Assembly (NCBI GenBank): GCA_025060505.1
Contig: JANXBU010000029.1
Location: 1-8,252 of the forward strand
Direction of reading: 5' to 3'
Length of the DNA: 8,252 nt
From: Candidatus Calescibacterium sp.
GTDB lineage: Bacteria; Calescibacteriota; Calescibacteriia; Calescibacteriales; Calescibacteriaceae
A program made the translations under genes and the position numbers. The notes under the pieces were generated by a model. That model was not told where the DNA came from. It saw only the letters and a program-made list of their open reading frames with translations, and did no database searches. Shown in pieces: positions 1 to 6,202 of the stretch. Within the stretch, counting starts at the first letter, position 1. Every line of letters starts with the position of its first letter.

Positions 1-67
1 TGTGTTTTTTCCATTTTTTGAGAGTATGGAGTATCTCACTTAGGGATATTTCTTCGGATGACTGCAT
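1..67 (-). CDS. Partial gene start, possible Wzz-type chain-length determinant
   Basis: Only the first 22 codons are inside the window, and the gene runs off the left edge. Translation from the ATG at 65-67 gives a polar start (MQSSEEISLSEI) followed by LHTLKKWKKH. The pattern of acidic residues, I-S-L, a short amphipathic helix and then a basic stretch is how Wzz/chain-length-determinant proteins of polysaccharide export often begin, just before their first membrane helix. Twenty-two residues cannot prove this. A plausible promoter with a dyad over its -35 box lies immediately upstream (85-123). There is no clear Shine-Dalgarno, and the leader would be about 10 bases. That a gene starts here is fairly likely; its family is a guess. 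Confidence 0.5.
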   Translation of the reverse strand, partial: MQSSEEISLSEILHTLKKWKKH

Positions 68-84
68 ATTTTCAATTTTAATAA

Positions 85-113
85 TTAATAATCGTTTTTT
101 CTGTGAAAATCAA
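85..113 (-). promoter_or_regulatory. Putative sigma-70-type promoter for the left-edge gene
   Basis: On the minus strand TTGATT (108-113) and TATTAA (85-90) are separated by exactly 17 bases. The predicted transcription start is about 10 bases before the ATG at 67. Matches of four to five out of six bases are easy to find in such AT-rich DNA, so the correct spacing and position are the main support. Confidence 0.35.
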
Positions 114-123
114 TACATTTTCA
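104..123. repeat. Perfect inverted repeat overlapping the -35 box, candidate operator
   Basis: TGAAAAT (104-110) and ATTTTCA (117-123) are perfect reverse complements around the six-base spacer CAATAC. The dyad covers the proposed -35 element at 108-113, which is where a repressor site would be expected. It could also be chance in an AT-rich stretch. Confidence 0.35.
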
Positions 124-453
124 AAAATCTATATTTATTTTCCAATTATTATATATATATTAGCTATGCTAATTAAAATATTATGACTATTAAATTAGGG
201 AAAAAATTTATAGATTAGGTAAAAATCTATGATACGGAAAACTATATGTAAATAAATTATAATATAAATTAAGCAATCTATATGCTATACACCAAATAAC
301 CAAACGTCAAATATCATAACTCTACCCTGTTGCTCATAGTTGTCTCGTAATAGTTCCCATTTTTTGTTCAGAGAAATAAAACTCTTGCAATAAGAGGAGA
401 TTTGTTCGTATGCTAATTTGTTTCAGAACGAAACAAATATACGATAAATATAT
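124..453. other. AT-rich intergenic stretch without a convincing gene
   Basis: No complete gene is supported here. Contents from left to right: a small dyad ATTAGC-TAT-GCTAAT (159-173); an imperfect 20-base direct repeat beginning ATTAGGG (194) and ATTAGGT (214); a dyad ATAGAT/ATCTAT (210-230); and very AT-rich DNA to about 290. From about 300 the base composition is less extreme. The minus strand then holds a 45-codon open frame without a usable start (285-422) and a strong hairpin (407-443). Confidence 0.5.
407..443. repeat. Hairpin downstream of the DUF2505 gene
   Basis: ATTTGTTTC (416-424) and GAAACAAAT (430-438) form a perfect nine-base stem with the loop AGAAC. The stem can be extended by CGTAT (407-411) pairing with ATACG (439-443) across a four-base bulge. 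It lies 16 bases past the DUF2505 stop codon on the transcribed strand. No T-run follows on either strand, so it is not a classical intrinsic terminator. It could protect the 3' end of the mRNA or act as a protein site. Confidence 0.5.
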
Positions 454-960
454 TTATGCTTTATATCTCTTTTCCATCTCCGCTGCTAAGGCTTTTGATT
501 CATGATCCAAGTTATCTTCCATATATTTTTTGATATAGCTTTCTATGACCTTTCTTACAAGTAAATTGAATTTCAGAGTTAGCTCACCTTCGATAATTCT
601 TCTTGTCTTATTACCTTCTGGAATAAGTTTTATTTTTCCTTGAAATCTTACCTTATCTCCCATAAAAACTGGTATCATCTCAAATTCGTATTCTTTTCTA
701 TCTGGATAATATTTTGTAATCTCATGCCATTTGAGCATATCAGGTTTAACAGCACCTTTAACAACATCTGGGATTTCTGCTTCTCCCTCATATAGAACTT
801 TACGATACACATGATCTCCTCTTTTTTCCTGCTCAATAATCTCTCTTTTCTTCACGTTCGGTAGTTTAGCCACTACGGCTTTTATAACTTCTGGATCGTT
901 CCACAAATCATCAAACTTATCAATAGGTATGTTAAAAACATGCTCCATTCTTATCTTCAT
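454..960 (-). CDS. DUF2505-family START/SRPBCC-like protein
   Basis: This is a 168-residue protein without a signal peptide or membrane segment. Its layout fits the DUF2505 family, part of the START/SRPBCC fold superfamily with a hydrophobic ligand pocket. An N-terminal strand (MKIRMEHVFNIP) is followed by a short helix ending in a 'W-DPEV' segment, then alternating strands including a 'LKWHE' segment near residues 76-80, and a long amphipathic C-terminal helix (about 133-168). The length is typical of the family. The biochemical role of the family is not established, and ligand binding is inferred from the fold only. The start is well supported by the Shine-Dalgarno GGAGGT at 969-974, eight bases before the ATG. 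The gene is preceded by a cluster of palindromes (1021-1054) and followed by a hairpin, so it is probably transcribed alone. Confidence 0.7.
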   Translation of the reverse strand: MKIRMEHVFNIPIDKFDDLWNDPEVIKAVVAKLPNVKKREIIEQEKRGDHVYRKVLYEGEAEIPDVVKGAVKPDMLKWHEITKYYPDRKEYEFEMIPVFMGDKVRFQGKIKLIPEGNKTRRIIEGELTLKFNLLVRKVIESYIKKYMEDNLDHESKALAAEMEKRYKA

Positions 961-968
961 AAGATTGT

Positions 969-974
969 ACCTCC
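969..974 (-). promoter_or_regulatory. Strong Shine-Dalgarno of the DUF2505 gene
   Basis: GGAGGT on the minus strand lies eight bases before the ATG at 960. It is the only perfect ribosome-binding site seen ahead of a gene in this window. The other genes have weak sites or none. Confidence 0.75.
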
Positions 975-1020
975 ATATCTACAAATGTTTTCTAAAATCA
1001 AAAGTTTAAATAATTTTTCC

Positions 1021-1054
1021 GAAAATTTTCTGATCCGGATCAATCTATATTGAT
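1021..1054. repeat. Cluster of three abutting palindromes upstream of the DUF2505 gene
   Basis: GAAAATTTTC (1021-1030) is a perfect palindrome. TGATCCGGATCA (1031-1042) is a perfect 12-base palindrome. ATCAAT-CTAT-ATTGAT (1039-1054) is a six-base stem with a four-base loop that overlaps the second palindrome. The cluster lies 61-94 bases before the DUF2505 start, in the region where its promoter must be. It is a candidate operator. No T-run follows in the gcvT direction, which argues against a gcvT terminator. Confidence 0.45.
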
Positions 1055-1151
1055 TTGTCGAACTACCAGATTTTGTTAAAAGTTTCAGGTTTCAAAAACC
1101 GATGCAAGACATAATTCTATGGATTGAGATAGAAAGAATTCATAATAAATT

Positions 1152-2225
1152 TTACTTTTTCACGAATGGTATTTTTGAAACATATCCATAGTTTGCTTTA
1201 CCTCTTGTAAGAACTTTCACTCTATCTCCCTCATTGACTTGAGATTTAAATCTTACAAAAGAAATAGGTCTTCTGAGGATTGGAGAAAACACAGATGATG
1301 TTACATAACCGCTTGGTTCAGTTTCATCTTTGTGAGAAGGAATTGGGAAATTATCCCAAACAACTCCTCTCAGATAAGTTGGATTCTTCTCCGCTATGCT
1401 CTGCATAAGTTTATACCTTTCAAAATCTGGTTCAACAAATTTTTCAATATGTGAGAAAAAGACGGTATCTTCCTCAGTGAGATCAAGGCCATACAGTATA
1501 AGTCCGGCTTCAAGTCGAAGGATATCTCTTGCAGCAAGTCCGCAGGGCGGTATTTCAATAGATTTCATCGTATCCCAAAAAACCTGTGCTAAGTGATTTT
1601 GAGCGTATATTTCAAATCCGTCTTCTCCGGTATATCCAGTTCTTGATACAAAGAAATTATCTTTTTCAATGAAAGAGAATCTTTTGATTGATTTGATTCC
1701 CTCGGAGAATCCACTTACAACTCCTTTTTGCTCCAAAATCGAAATAAATGTTTTTACTTTTTCAAAAGATTTTGCTCCCTGAATTGCTACAAAGAAAGTT
1801 GAGCCAGATATATCTTCGACCTGAACTTTCAGATTGTTTTTTCGTATCTCATAGTTGAAAAGTTCTAGATCTTTTTCTTTTCTACTTGAATTGACAATAG
1901 CAATGAAATCTGATTCTGTTTTTCTGAATATAACTGCATCATCTATAACTTTACCTTCTTCTGAGACCAAAAAACCATAATATCCTTTTGAATCATCTTT
2001 GAGTTTTCTTGTAAATATTTTTCTGAAGAGATTTATAGAGTCAGCTCCTGTTATTTTAATTCTTCCCATATGAGATATGTCGAAGAATCCAATGTCGTAT
2101 CTGACTTTCTGGGCTTCGTTTATAGCTGATCCAAAGTGCAGTGGGAGTTTCCATCCAGCAAATTCTGTAAAGTGTGCTAAATTTTCTTCTTGGAACTCAA
2201 AGAAAGGAGTTTTCTTTTCATTCAT
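1152..2225 (-). CDS. gcvT: GcvT-family aminomethyltransferase (glycine cleavage T protein)
   Basis: The T protein moves the aminomethyl carbon from lipoylated H protein to tetrahydrofolate, releasing ammonia. From the ATG at 2225 the product has 357 residues, close to the usual 360-370. Family hallmarks are present: KKTPFFEF and FAGWKLP at the N-terminus, FFDISHMG (47-54), KVIDDAVIF with the likely catalytic Asp95, VNSSRKEKD (111-119), GYTGEDGFE (197-205), GLAARDILRLEAG (about 230) and a C-terminal beta domain. The segment after LYGLDLTEEDT departs from the usual 'P-x-x-AGLxW' pattern (here VFFSHIEKFVEPDF), so activity on H protein is not certain; a folate-binding relative is possible. A TTG at 2231 is an alternative start two codons upstream, but the ATG matches the family better. 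No gcvH or gcvP is adjacent. The gene may be co-transcribed with the methyltransferase upstream (gap of about 85 bases). Confidence 0.88.
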   Translation of the reverse strand: MNEKKTPFFEFQEENLAHFTEFAGWKLPLHFGSAINEAQKVRYDIGFFDISHMGRIKITGADSINLFRKIFTRKLKDDSKGYYGFLVSEEGKVIDDAVIFRKTESDFIAIVNSSRKEKDLELFNYEIRKNNLKVQVEDISGSTFFVAIQGAKSFEKVKTFISILEQKGVVSGFSEGIKSIKRFSFIEKDNFFVSRTGYTGEDGFEIYAQNHLAQVFWDTMKSIEIPPCGLAARDILRLEAGLILYGLDLTEEDTVFFSHIEKFVEPDFERYKLMQSIAEKNPTYLRGVVWDNFPIPSHKDETEPSGYVTSSVFSPILRRPISFVRFKSQVNEGDRVKVLTRGKANYGYVSKIPFVKK

Positions 2226-2310
2226 ATCCAAACTTTATGATTTATTTTTGTCCTGTTGTAAGGTTCAAAAATTCTACTTGATGGAGAAAGTGAAATGTAG
2301 AAAAAAAGCA

Positions 2311-2952
2311 TTATTTTGAAAGTTTCGCGTAGATTATTGGTAGGAATTTGGCGGAAACAAATTTCCCATGAAACGGAATTTTTTGAAGTAAAGAATTCAG
2401 CTCATCAGATGAAGCTCCAACAGATCTTATTGTGCTTTTTATGATGTATTTTGCAAAAAACTTGTACACAGGAGATGTAATTTGGAACATTCTATCTAAC
2501 TTTGAGGAGTCCGCGTTCTTATCAAGGTCCACACACCAGAATTTTCCGTTATTTTTAAGAACTCTGTAAACTTCACTCAAACCCTTACCTACATCTTCCC
2601 AGTGTTTTATTGAGAAAGTTGATATGATAAGATCGAACGATTCATTTTCGTATGGTATCTGCATTGCACTTGCTTTTAGTATTTTAATGTTTGGATTCCG
2701 ACCAACAATCCTTTCTGATTCCCTTATCATCTCATCGGAAGGATCTATACCGACTATTTTTATTTGAGGGAAAGCCTGATTTATTATGTAGGGAAGGTAG
2801 CCTGGTCCTGTTCCCACATCAAGCAGAGATTTTGCATTGCAAAGTTCATCGTAGAGAATCACCTCAACAAGGTAGAATAGATATTTTGTTACATTTATTC
2901 CAATTTTGTTGTAGAATATAGATGGGATTTTGGTAAATGGTCCTTTTATAAT
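2311..2952 (-). CDS. Class I SAM-dependent methyltransferase (UbiE/Methyltransf_11 type)
   Basis: This is a Rossmann-fold methyltransferase of unknown substrate. The glycine-rich SAM motif I is LLDVGTGPGYLP, followed by the acidic residue of motif II in VGIDPSDEM. Then come SAMQIPYENESFDLIIS (motifs III/IV), the 'FSIKHWED' segment and the YRVLKNNGKFW motif typical of Methyltransf_11. The end of the protein is helical with no membrane segment. The start is a problem. An open frame reaches back to a GTG at 3018, but its first 19 codons are the 3' half of tRNA-Val and cannot be genuine. Between the tRNA and motif I the only standard start is GTG at 2862. That would remove the KGPFTKIPSIFYNK segment, which resembles the N-terminus of related methyltransferases. 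I therefore place the start provisionally at an ATT (2952). ATC at 2928, behind AAAAGGA, is another option. Stop and function are secure; the start is not. Confidence 0.75.
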   Translation of the reverse strand: MIKGPFTKIPSIFYNKIGINVTKYLFYLVEVILYDELCNAKSLLDVGTGPGYLPYIINQAFPQIKIVGIDPSDEMIRESERIVGRNPNIKILKASAMQIPYENESFDLIISTFSIKHWEDVGKGLSEVYRVLKNNGKFWCVDLDKNADSSKLDRMFQITSPVYKFFAKYIIKSTIRSVGASSDELNSLLQKIPFHGKFVSAKFLPIIYAKLSK

Positions 2953-2960
2953 TTTTTGTG

Positions 2961-3032
2961 TGGGCGCGGGCGGGATCGAACCGCCGACCTCCGCCTCGTC
3001 AAGACGGCGCTCTCCCACTGAGCTACGCGCCC
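2961..3032 (-). tRNA. tRNA-Val (anticodon GAC)
   Basis: The 72-base cloverleaf folds completely on the minus strand. The acceptor stem is GGGCGCG/CGCGCCC, the D stem GCTC/GAGC, and the anticodon stem CCGTC/GGCGG (one G-T pair) with the loop TTGACGA. The T stem is GGCGG/CCGCC with the loop TTCGATC, and the discriminator is A. The anticodon GAC reads GTC/GTT valine codons. CCA is not encoded; the discriminator is followed by CAC. The 74% G+C against AT-rich surroundings suggests a thermophile. No terminator follows, so the methyltransferase downstream may be on the same transcript. Confidence 0.96.
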
Positions 3033-3051
3033 TTGAATCTTAACTTTACAA

Positions 3052-3080
3052 ATCCTAACAACAAATTATCAAATTCTCAA
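3052..3080 (-). promoter_or_regulatory. Putative promoter of tRNA-Val
   Basis: On the minus strand TTGAGA (3075-3080) and TAGGAT (3052-3057) are separated by 17 bases. Transcription would start about 12-14 bases before the tRNA 5' end at 3032. The -35 matches consensus at five of six positions and the -10 at four of six. Confidence 0.45.
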
Positions 3081-3134
3081 AATTCTACCCGAAAAATCCA
3101 AAATAAACCCGAAACGAAAATAAATTAAAAATCT

Positions 3135-4298
3135 ATGGCAGACATACTATCTATACCCATTGGCATCCTCATACTTGGTATAATAATACTCGTTCATGAG
3201 TTTGGACACTTCATATTCAGCAAAATATTTAATGTCAAAGTTCTTAAATTCTCAATCGGATTCGGTCCTGCAATAGCCAAAAAGAAAATAGGAGAAACAG
3301 AATTTATGCTCTCTGCTATACCGCTTGGCGGATATGTCTCTCCACTTGATGAAGAAAGATTAAAAGAAATAACCAGAGTAAAAGAAGAGCTTGTAAGAGA
3401 ACTGCAATCAAAAGGAGTTTATGATCTTTCCACTATTACCTACCAAATAGATAAAATAATCGAAGAAAAATTCGGAATTTCTCCGCAAGATATACCCAAA
3501 AGAACATTTGAAAACAAACCATATTTGGCAAAACTTCTCATAGTTCTTGGAGGTCCGCTTTTCAATATAATCTTAGGAATACTCACTATGTACATTGTTC
3601 TGATACTCGGAATGGAAAAAATTGGCAACACCATAGGTGATGTTATGAAAAACTCACCAGCTGAGATTGCAGGAATACTTAAAGGAGATATAGTGAAAGA
3701 AATAAACGGCGTACCCGTGAGAACTTGGGATGAGATAAAATCAAACATTATGATCTCAAAAGATATAGTCAGACTCAAAGTAATCAGAAACGGGGAGGAG
3801 CTAAGTTTTGAACTCACACCAACTAAATCTGAAAAAGGACAGAAAATAATAGGAATATATCCTGACACAAACAATGTGGTCAAGATGAAATATGATTTGA
3901 TTGAAGCTATTCCGCAATCTTTTGTGGAGACCCACAAATTTCTTTCTTTGTTTCTCAGATCTCTGGGAACCTTGTTTTCAAAGGAAGGAATAGAAACAAT
4001 AGGTGGACCAATAGCTCTAACGAAAATAACCTCCGAGGCAGCTCAAAGCGGAATAAGAACAATTCTGATTGTAATATTCTTCATTTCAATAAACCTCGGG
4101 ATCCTAAACCTTCTTCCAATACCTATGCTCGATGGAGGACACATATTCATAATGTCTTTGGAAAACATTCTGAGAAGAAAATTTTCACCTCAGGTGAAAC
4201 AGGCTATATCTTTTGTTGGAATACTTATACTCTCAACACTACTTGTCGTAGCAATGTTCAACGATATAAAAAATATATTCATCAAAAAGATCTTTTGA
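3135..4298 (+). CDS. rseP: RseP-type site-2 protease (peptidase family M50)
   Basis: This 387-residue intramembrane zinc metalloprotease would cut membrane-bound substrates such as anti-sigma factors in the inner membrane. The first helix (about 4-24) carries HEFGH at 21-25, which supplies two zinc ligands and the catalytic Glu. The PLGGYV signature is at 63-68. A second membrane helix follows around GGPLFNIILG (139-148). One PDZ domain spans about 161-235, with the typical NSPAEIAGILKGDIV segment. The last helices carry NLLPIPMLDGGH, whose Asp333 is the third zinc ligand. The length is slightly below the usual 420-450 because there is one PDZ domain rather than two. Between GGYV and TFENKP there is an unusually long, highly charged segment (about 72-122). 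No Shine-Dalgarno precedes the ATG. lpxB follows after 46 bases on the same strand. Confidence 0.92.
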   Translation: MADILSIPIGILILGIIILVHEFGHFIFSKIFNVKVLKFSIGFGPAIAKKKIGETEFMLSAIPLGGYVSPLDEERLKEITRVKEELVRELQSKGVYDLSTITYQIDKIIEEKFGISPQDIPKRTFENKPYLAKLLIVLGGPLFNIILGILTMYIVLILGMEKIGNTIGDVMKNSPAEIAGILKGDIVKEINGVPVRTWDEIKSNIMISKDIVRLKVIRNGEELSFELTPTKSEKGQKIIGIYPDTNNVVKMKYDLIEAIPQSFVETHKFLSLFLRSLGTLFSKEGIETIGGPIALTKITSEAAQSGIRTILIVIFFISINLGILNLLPIPMLDGGHIFIMSLENILRRKFSPQVKQAISFVGILILSTLLVVAMFNDIKNIFIKKIF

Positions 4299-4299
4299 T
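4281..4299. repeat. Inverted repeat over the rseP stop codon
   Basis: ATCAAAA (4281-4287) and TTTTGAT (4293-4299) form a perfect seven-base dyad around AGATC and include the rseP TGA. It could fold in the mRNA and partly separate rseP from lpxB. No T-run follows, so it is not a typical terminator. Confidence 0.35.
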
Positions 4300-4321
4300 A
4301 TCTTGATAAAATAACCTGATG

Positions 4322-4327
4322 TATAAT
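4322..4327 (+). promoter_or_regulatory. Putative -10 box of an internal promoter for lpxB-fliR
   Basis: A perfect TATAAT lies 17 bases before the lpxB ATG. Upstream there are two TTGATA hexamers, but their spacings (13 and 21 bases) are not ideal. If used, it would give a leader of only about 10 bases. lpxB and fliR could then be expressed independently of rseP. Confidence 0.35.
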
Positions 4328-4344
4328 CTACCAAAAGAAACTTT

Positions 4345-5376
4345 ATGTCATCAAAAATATTTATAAGTGTAATAGATCCTTCTGCTAAAATATACATCTC
4401 AAAAATATCGCCATACCTTAACGCAGAGATTTACTCAACATCCTCGGAAATAGGAAACAATGTTGTAGATCTTGACAATATGTCTGTTGTTGGATTTCCT
4501 TCTATCAAAGATTTTTTCTTCAAAATTCTTGACCTGATGAAATTCCTCGGCTCTGTTAAAATTGATATAGGAGTTTTTTGCGATTCCCCAGACTTCAACA
4601 TACTTGCTGGAACCTTTTTCAGGAGACTCCAGAAAAAATCAAAAAGCATATATTTCATACCACCAACTGTTTGGGCTTGGAGACCTGAAAGAAAAAATCT
4701 GATAGAAAAAAATTTCGATCTTGTAATTTACATCCTACCATTTGAGAAAGATATATGGAAAGAAAAAGGAGTTTATGTAGGACACCCCATATGCAAGATA
4801 ATAAAATATGAAATGAAAGAATGGAAGAGTAAATATAGTAGAAACAAGAGTGCGAATAAAGAAAATGAAAAGATCTGTGCTTTTCTTCCCGGATCAAGGA
4901 TCTCTGAACTAAAAAACCACAGAGAAATAATTGAGAATATATGGAAGTTTCTCGAAGGAACAAAAATATTAGTTCCAACAGAATATTTCTGGTTATTCCA
5001 AAATCCATACAAAGTTGTTCCGAAAGAATTTTCAAGATGGACTATGTATATTTCAGATTTTGTAATAACTGCTTCCGGAACAGCTTCATTGGAGTCAGCG
5101 CTGCTTGGAAAACCCTCTGTTGTGTTCTACAAACTTCCAAAAATAACATACAATATAGCAAAAAAACTTATAAAAGTTCAATTTGTATCTTTACCGAACA
5201 TTATTCTTGGTAAAGAGATATTTCCAGAACTTCTCCAAGATGAAGCAGATGCGCGGAAGATATATGATAAATTAAAGGATATAGAATCAAGAAATTTTTC
5301 AGAATACTCAGAAAAGCTACTTGAGGTCCTTGATGGATTTGAATTCAGTGAGATCGCAAGAATAATTCAGTCCTGA
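4345..5376 (+). CDS. lpxB: Lipid-A-disaccharide synthase
   Basis: LpxB (glycosyltransferase family 19) joins UDP-2,3-diacylglucosamine and lipid X into the lipid A disaccharide at the inner face of the inner membrane. The family motifs appear in order: MSVVGF (46-51), DSPDFN (80-85), VWAWRPER (109-116), LPFE (131-134), YVGHP (144-148), FLPGSRISE (180-188), ITASGTASLE (241-250) and SLPNIILGKEIFPELLQ (282-298). At 343 residues it is a little short of the usual 370-390. The loss is mainly at the N-terminus, where the expected G-E-x-S-G-D-x-x-G nucleotide-binding loop is replaced by the stretch VIDPSAKIY (9-17). Only a weak purine stretch precedes the ATG. fliR follows after 19 bases, almost certainly in the same operon. 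Confidence 0.92.
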   Translation: MSSKIFISVIDPSAKIYISKISPYLNAEIYSTSSEIGNNVVDLDNMSVVGFPSIKDFFFKILDLMKFLGSVKIDIGVFCDSPDFNILAGTFFRRLQKKSKSIYFIPPTVWAWRPERKNLIEKNFDLVIYILPFEKDIWKEKGVYVGHPICKIIKYEMKEWKSKYSRNKSANKENEKICAFLPGSRISELKNHREIIENIWKFLEGTKILVPTEYFWLFQNPYKVVPKEFSRWTMYISDFVITASGTASLESALLGKPSVVFYKLPKITYNIAKKLIKVQFVSLPNIILGKEIFPELLQDEADARKIYDKLKDIESRNFSEYSEKLLEVLDGFEFSEIARIIQS

Positions 5377-5395
5377 ATTTTAACATTTCTTATAG

Positions 5396-6178
5396 GTGGA
5401 AATATTCAACATATTCTGGGATCCACAAAGATACCTTGAATTTTTGCCCTTCTTCATAAGAACTTCTTTCTTCATCTTATCTATACCTATTTTCACAGCA
5501 GCAGTAGTTCCGGCAGTAGTAAGAGCCGGGATGGCATTTGCAATAGCTCTATCTATATACAGCGGAAGTGAAATGAGTTTTGAGCTACCTATGACTCTTG
5601 GAGGAATAATTGCAGGTATAGTAAATGAGCTGATTCTATCTTTTCTGATATTTCTTACGATAAGGATATTTTTTCTCGGACCTCAGCTTTCGGGTGAGGT
5701 TGTTGGATTTCAAATTGGATATTCACTGATGACGGTTGCACAGCCTTTTGAAGAAACACAGCTTTCTGTTATAGCAGACCTGTTTTTCATTTCAGCAATG
5801 ATGCTTTTCTTTGCTCTTGATCTACACATAGCGTTTTTCTGGGGACTAAAAAAGAGCTTTGAACTTGTTCCTCCTTTCGCACCAATTGTACTTGATCAAA
5901 CAAAAGAAATAATGACATCAAGATTATCTGATGCTTTTTCCGCATCAATACAGATATCTTTACCCTTGATCCTTATGCTCTTTATAGTTGAAATATCCAT
6001 TGCAATAATATCAAGAACAGTTCCTCAATTTAATCTTTTCGTAATAGGATTTCCTCTGAAAATAATAGCAGGAGTTATAGTTATGACACTACTGTTTGAT
6101 AGAATCATATTTGCAATAGGAGAATTTATCAAAAACTTCGTAGAAACTTACTCCGATATACTAAAACTTGTTAGATAG
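5396..6178 (+). CDS. fliR: Flagellar export-gate protein FliR
   Basis: FliR, with FliP and FliQ, forms the inner-membrane export gate of the flagellar type III secretion system. The 260-residue product is almost entirely hydrophobic, with about six membrane segments, and matches FliR length. Typical features are PIFTAAVVPAVVRAGMAFAI near the N-terminus (31-50), GEVVGFQIGYSL (100-111), and FFALDLHIAFFWGLKKSFELVPP (138-160), corresponding to the 'ALxxHxxxxxxLxxSFxxxP' region of the family. The start is a GTG 19 bases after lpxB; the Shine-Dalgarno is poor. Neither fliQ nor flhB, its usual neighbours, is next to it. The type III secretion homologue (SctT) is a less likely alternative, since no other secretion genes are present. 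Confidence 0.92.
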   Translation: MEIFNIFWDPQRYLEFLPFFIRTSFFILSIPIFTAAVVPAVVRAGMAFAIALSIYSGSEMSFELPMTLGGIIAGIVNELILSFLIFLTIRIFFLGPQLSGEVVGFQIGYSLMTVAQPFEETQLSVIADLFFISAMMLFFALDLHIAFFWGLKKSFELVPPFAPIVLDQTKEIMTSRLSDAFSASIQISLPLILMLFIVEISIAIISRTVPQFNLFVIGFPLKIIAGVIVMTLLFDRIIFAIGEFIKNFVETYSDILKLVR

Positions 6179-6202
6179 GCAAGAAATATTTATAACTAAA
6201 AA

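Noticed and set aside
410-505. A 31-codon plus-strand frame with AGAGGAG ahead of its ATG
   Set aside because: It runs through the hairpin and antisense into the DUF2505 gene, has no recognisable features, and the Shine-Dalgarno match is within chance for purine-rich DNA.
2961-3018. Extension of the methyltransferase reading frame to a GTG at 3018
   Set aside because: The added residues are a translation of the 3' part of tRNA-Val (arms and anticodon), so the similarity to 'G-G-S-I-P-P-A-P' seen in many databases is an artefact.
3440-3937. A 165-codon open frame antisense to rseP
   Set aside because: rseP is clearly coding through this region on the other strand; the antisense frame has a Ser/Ile-rich shadow composition.
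4655-5035. A 126-codon open frame antisense to lpxB
   Set aside because: The lpxB motifs are continuous here; the antisense product is a hydrophobic shadow of AAA/AAG-rich codons.
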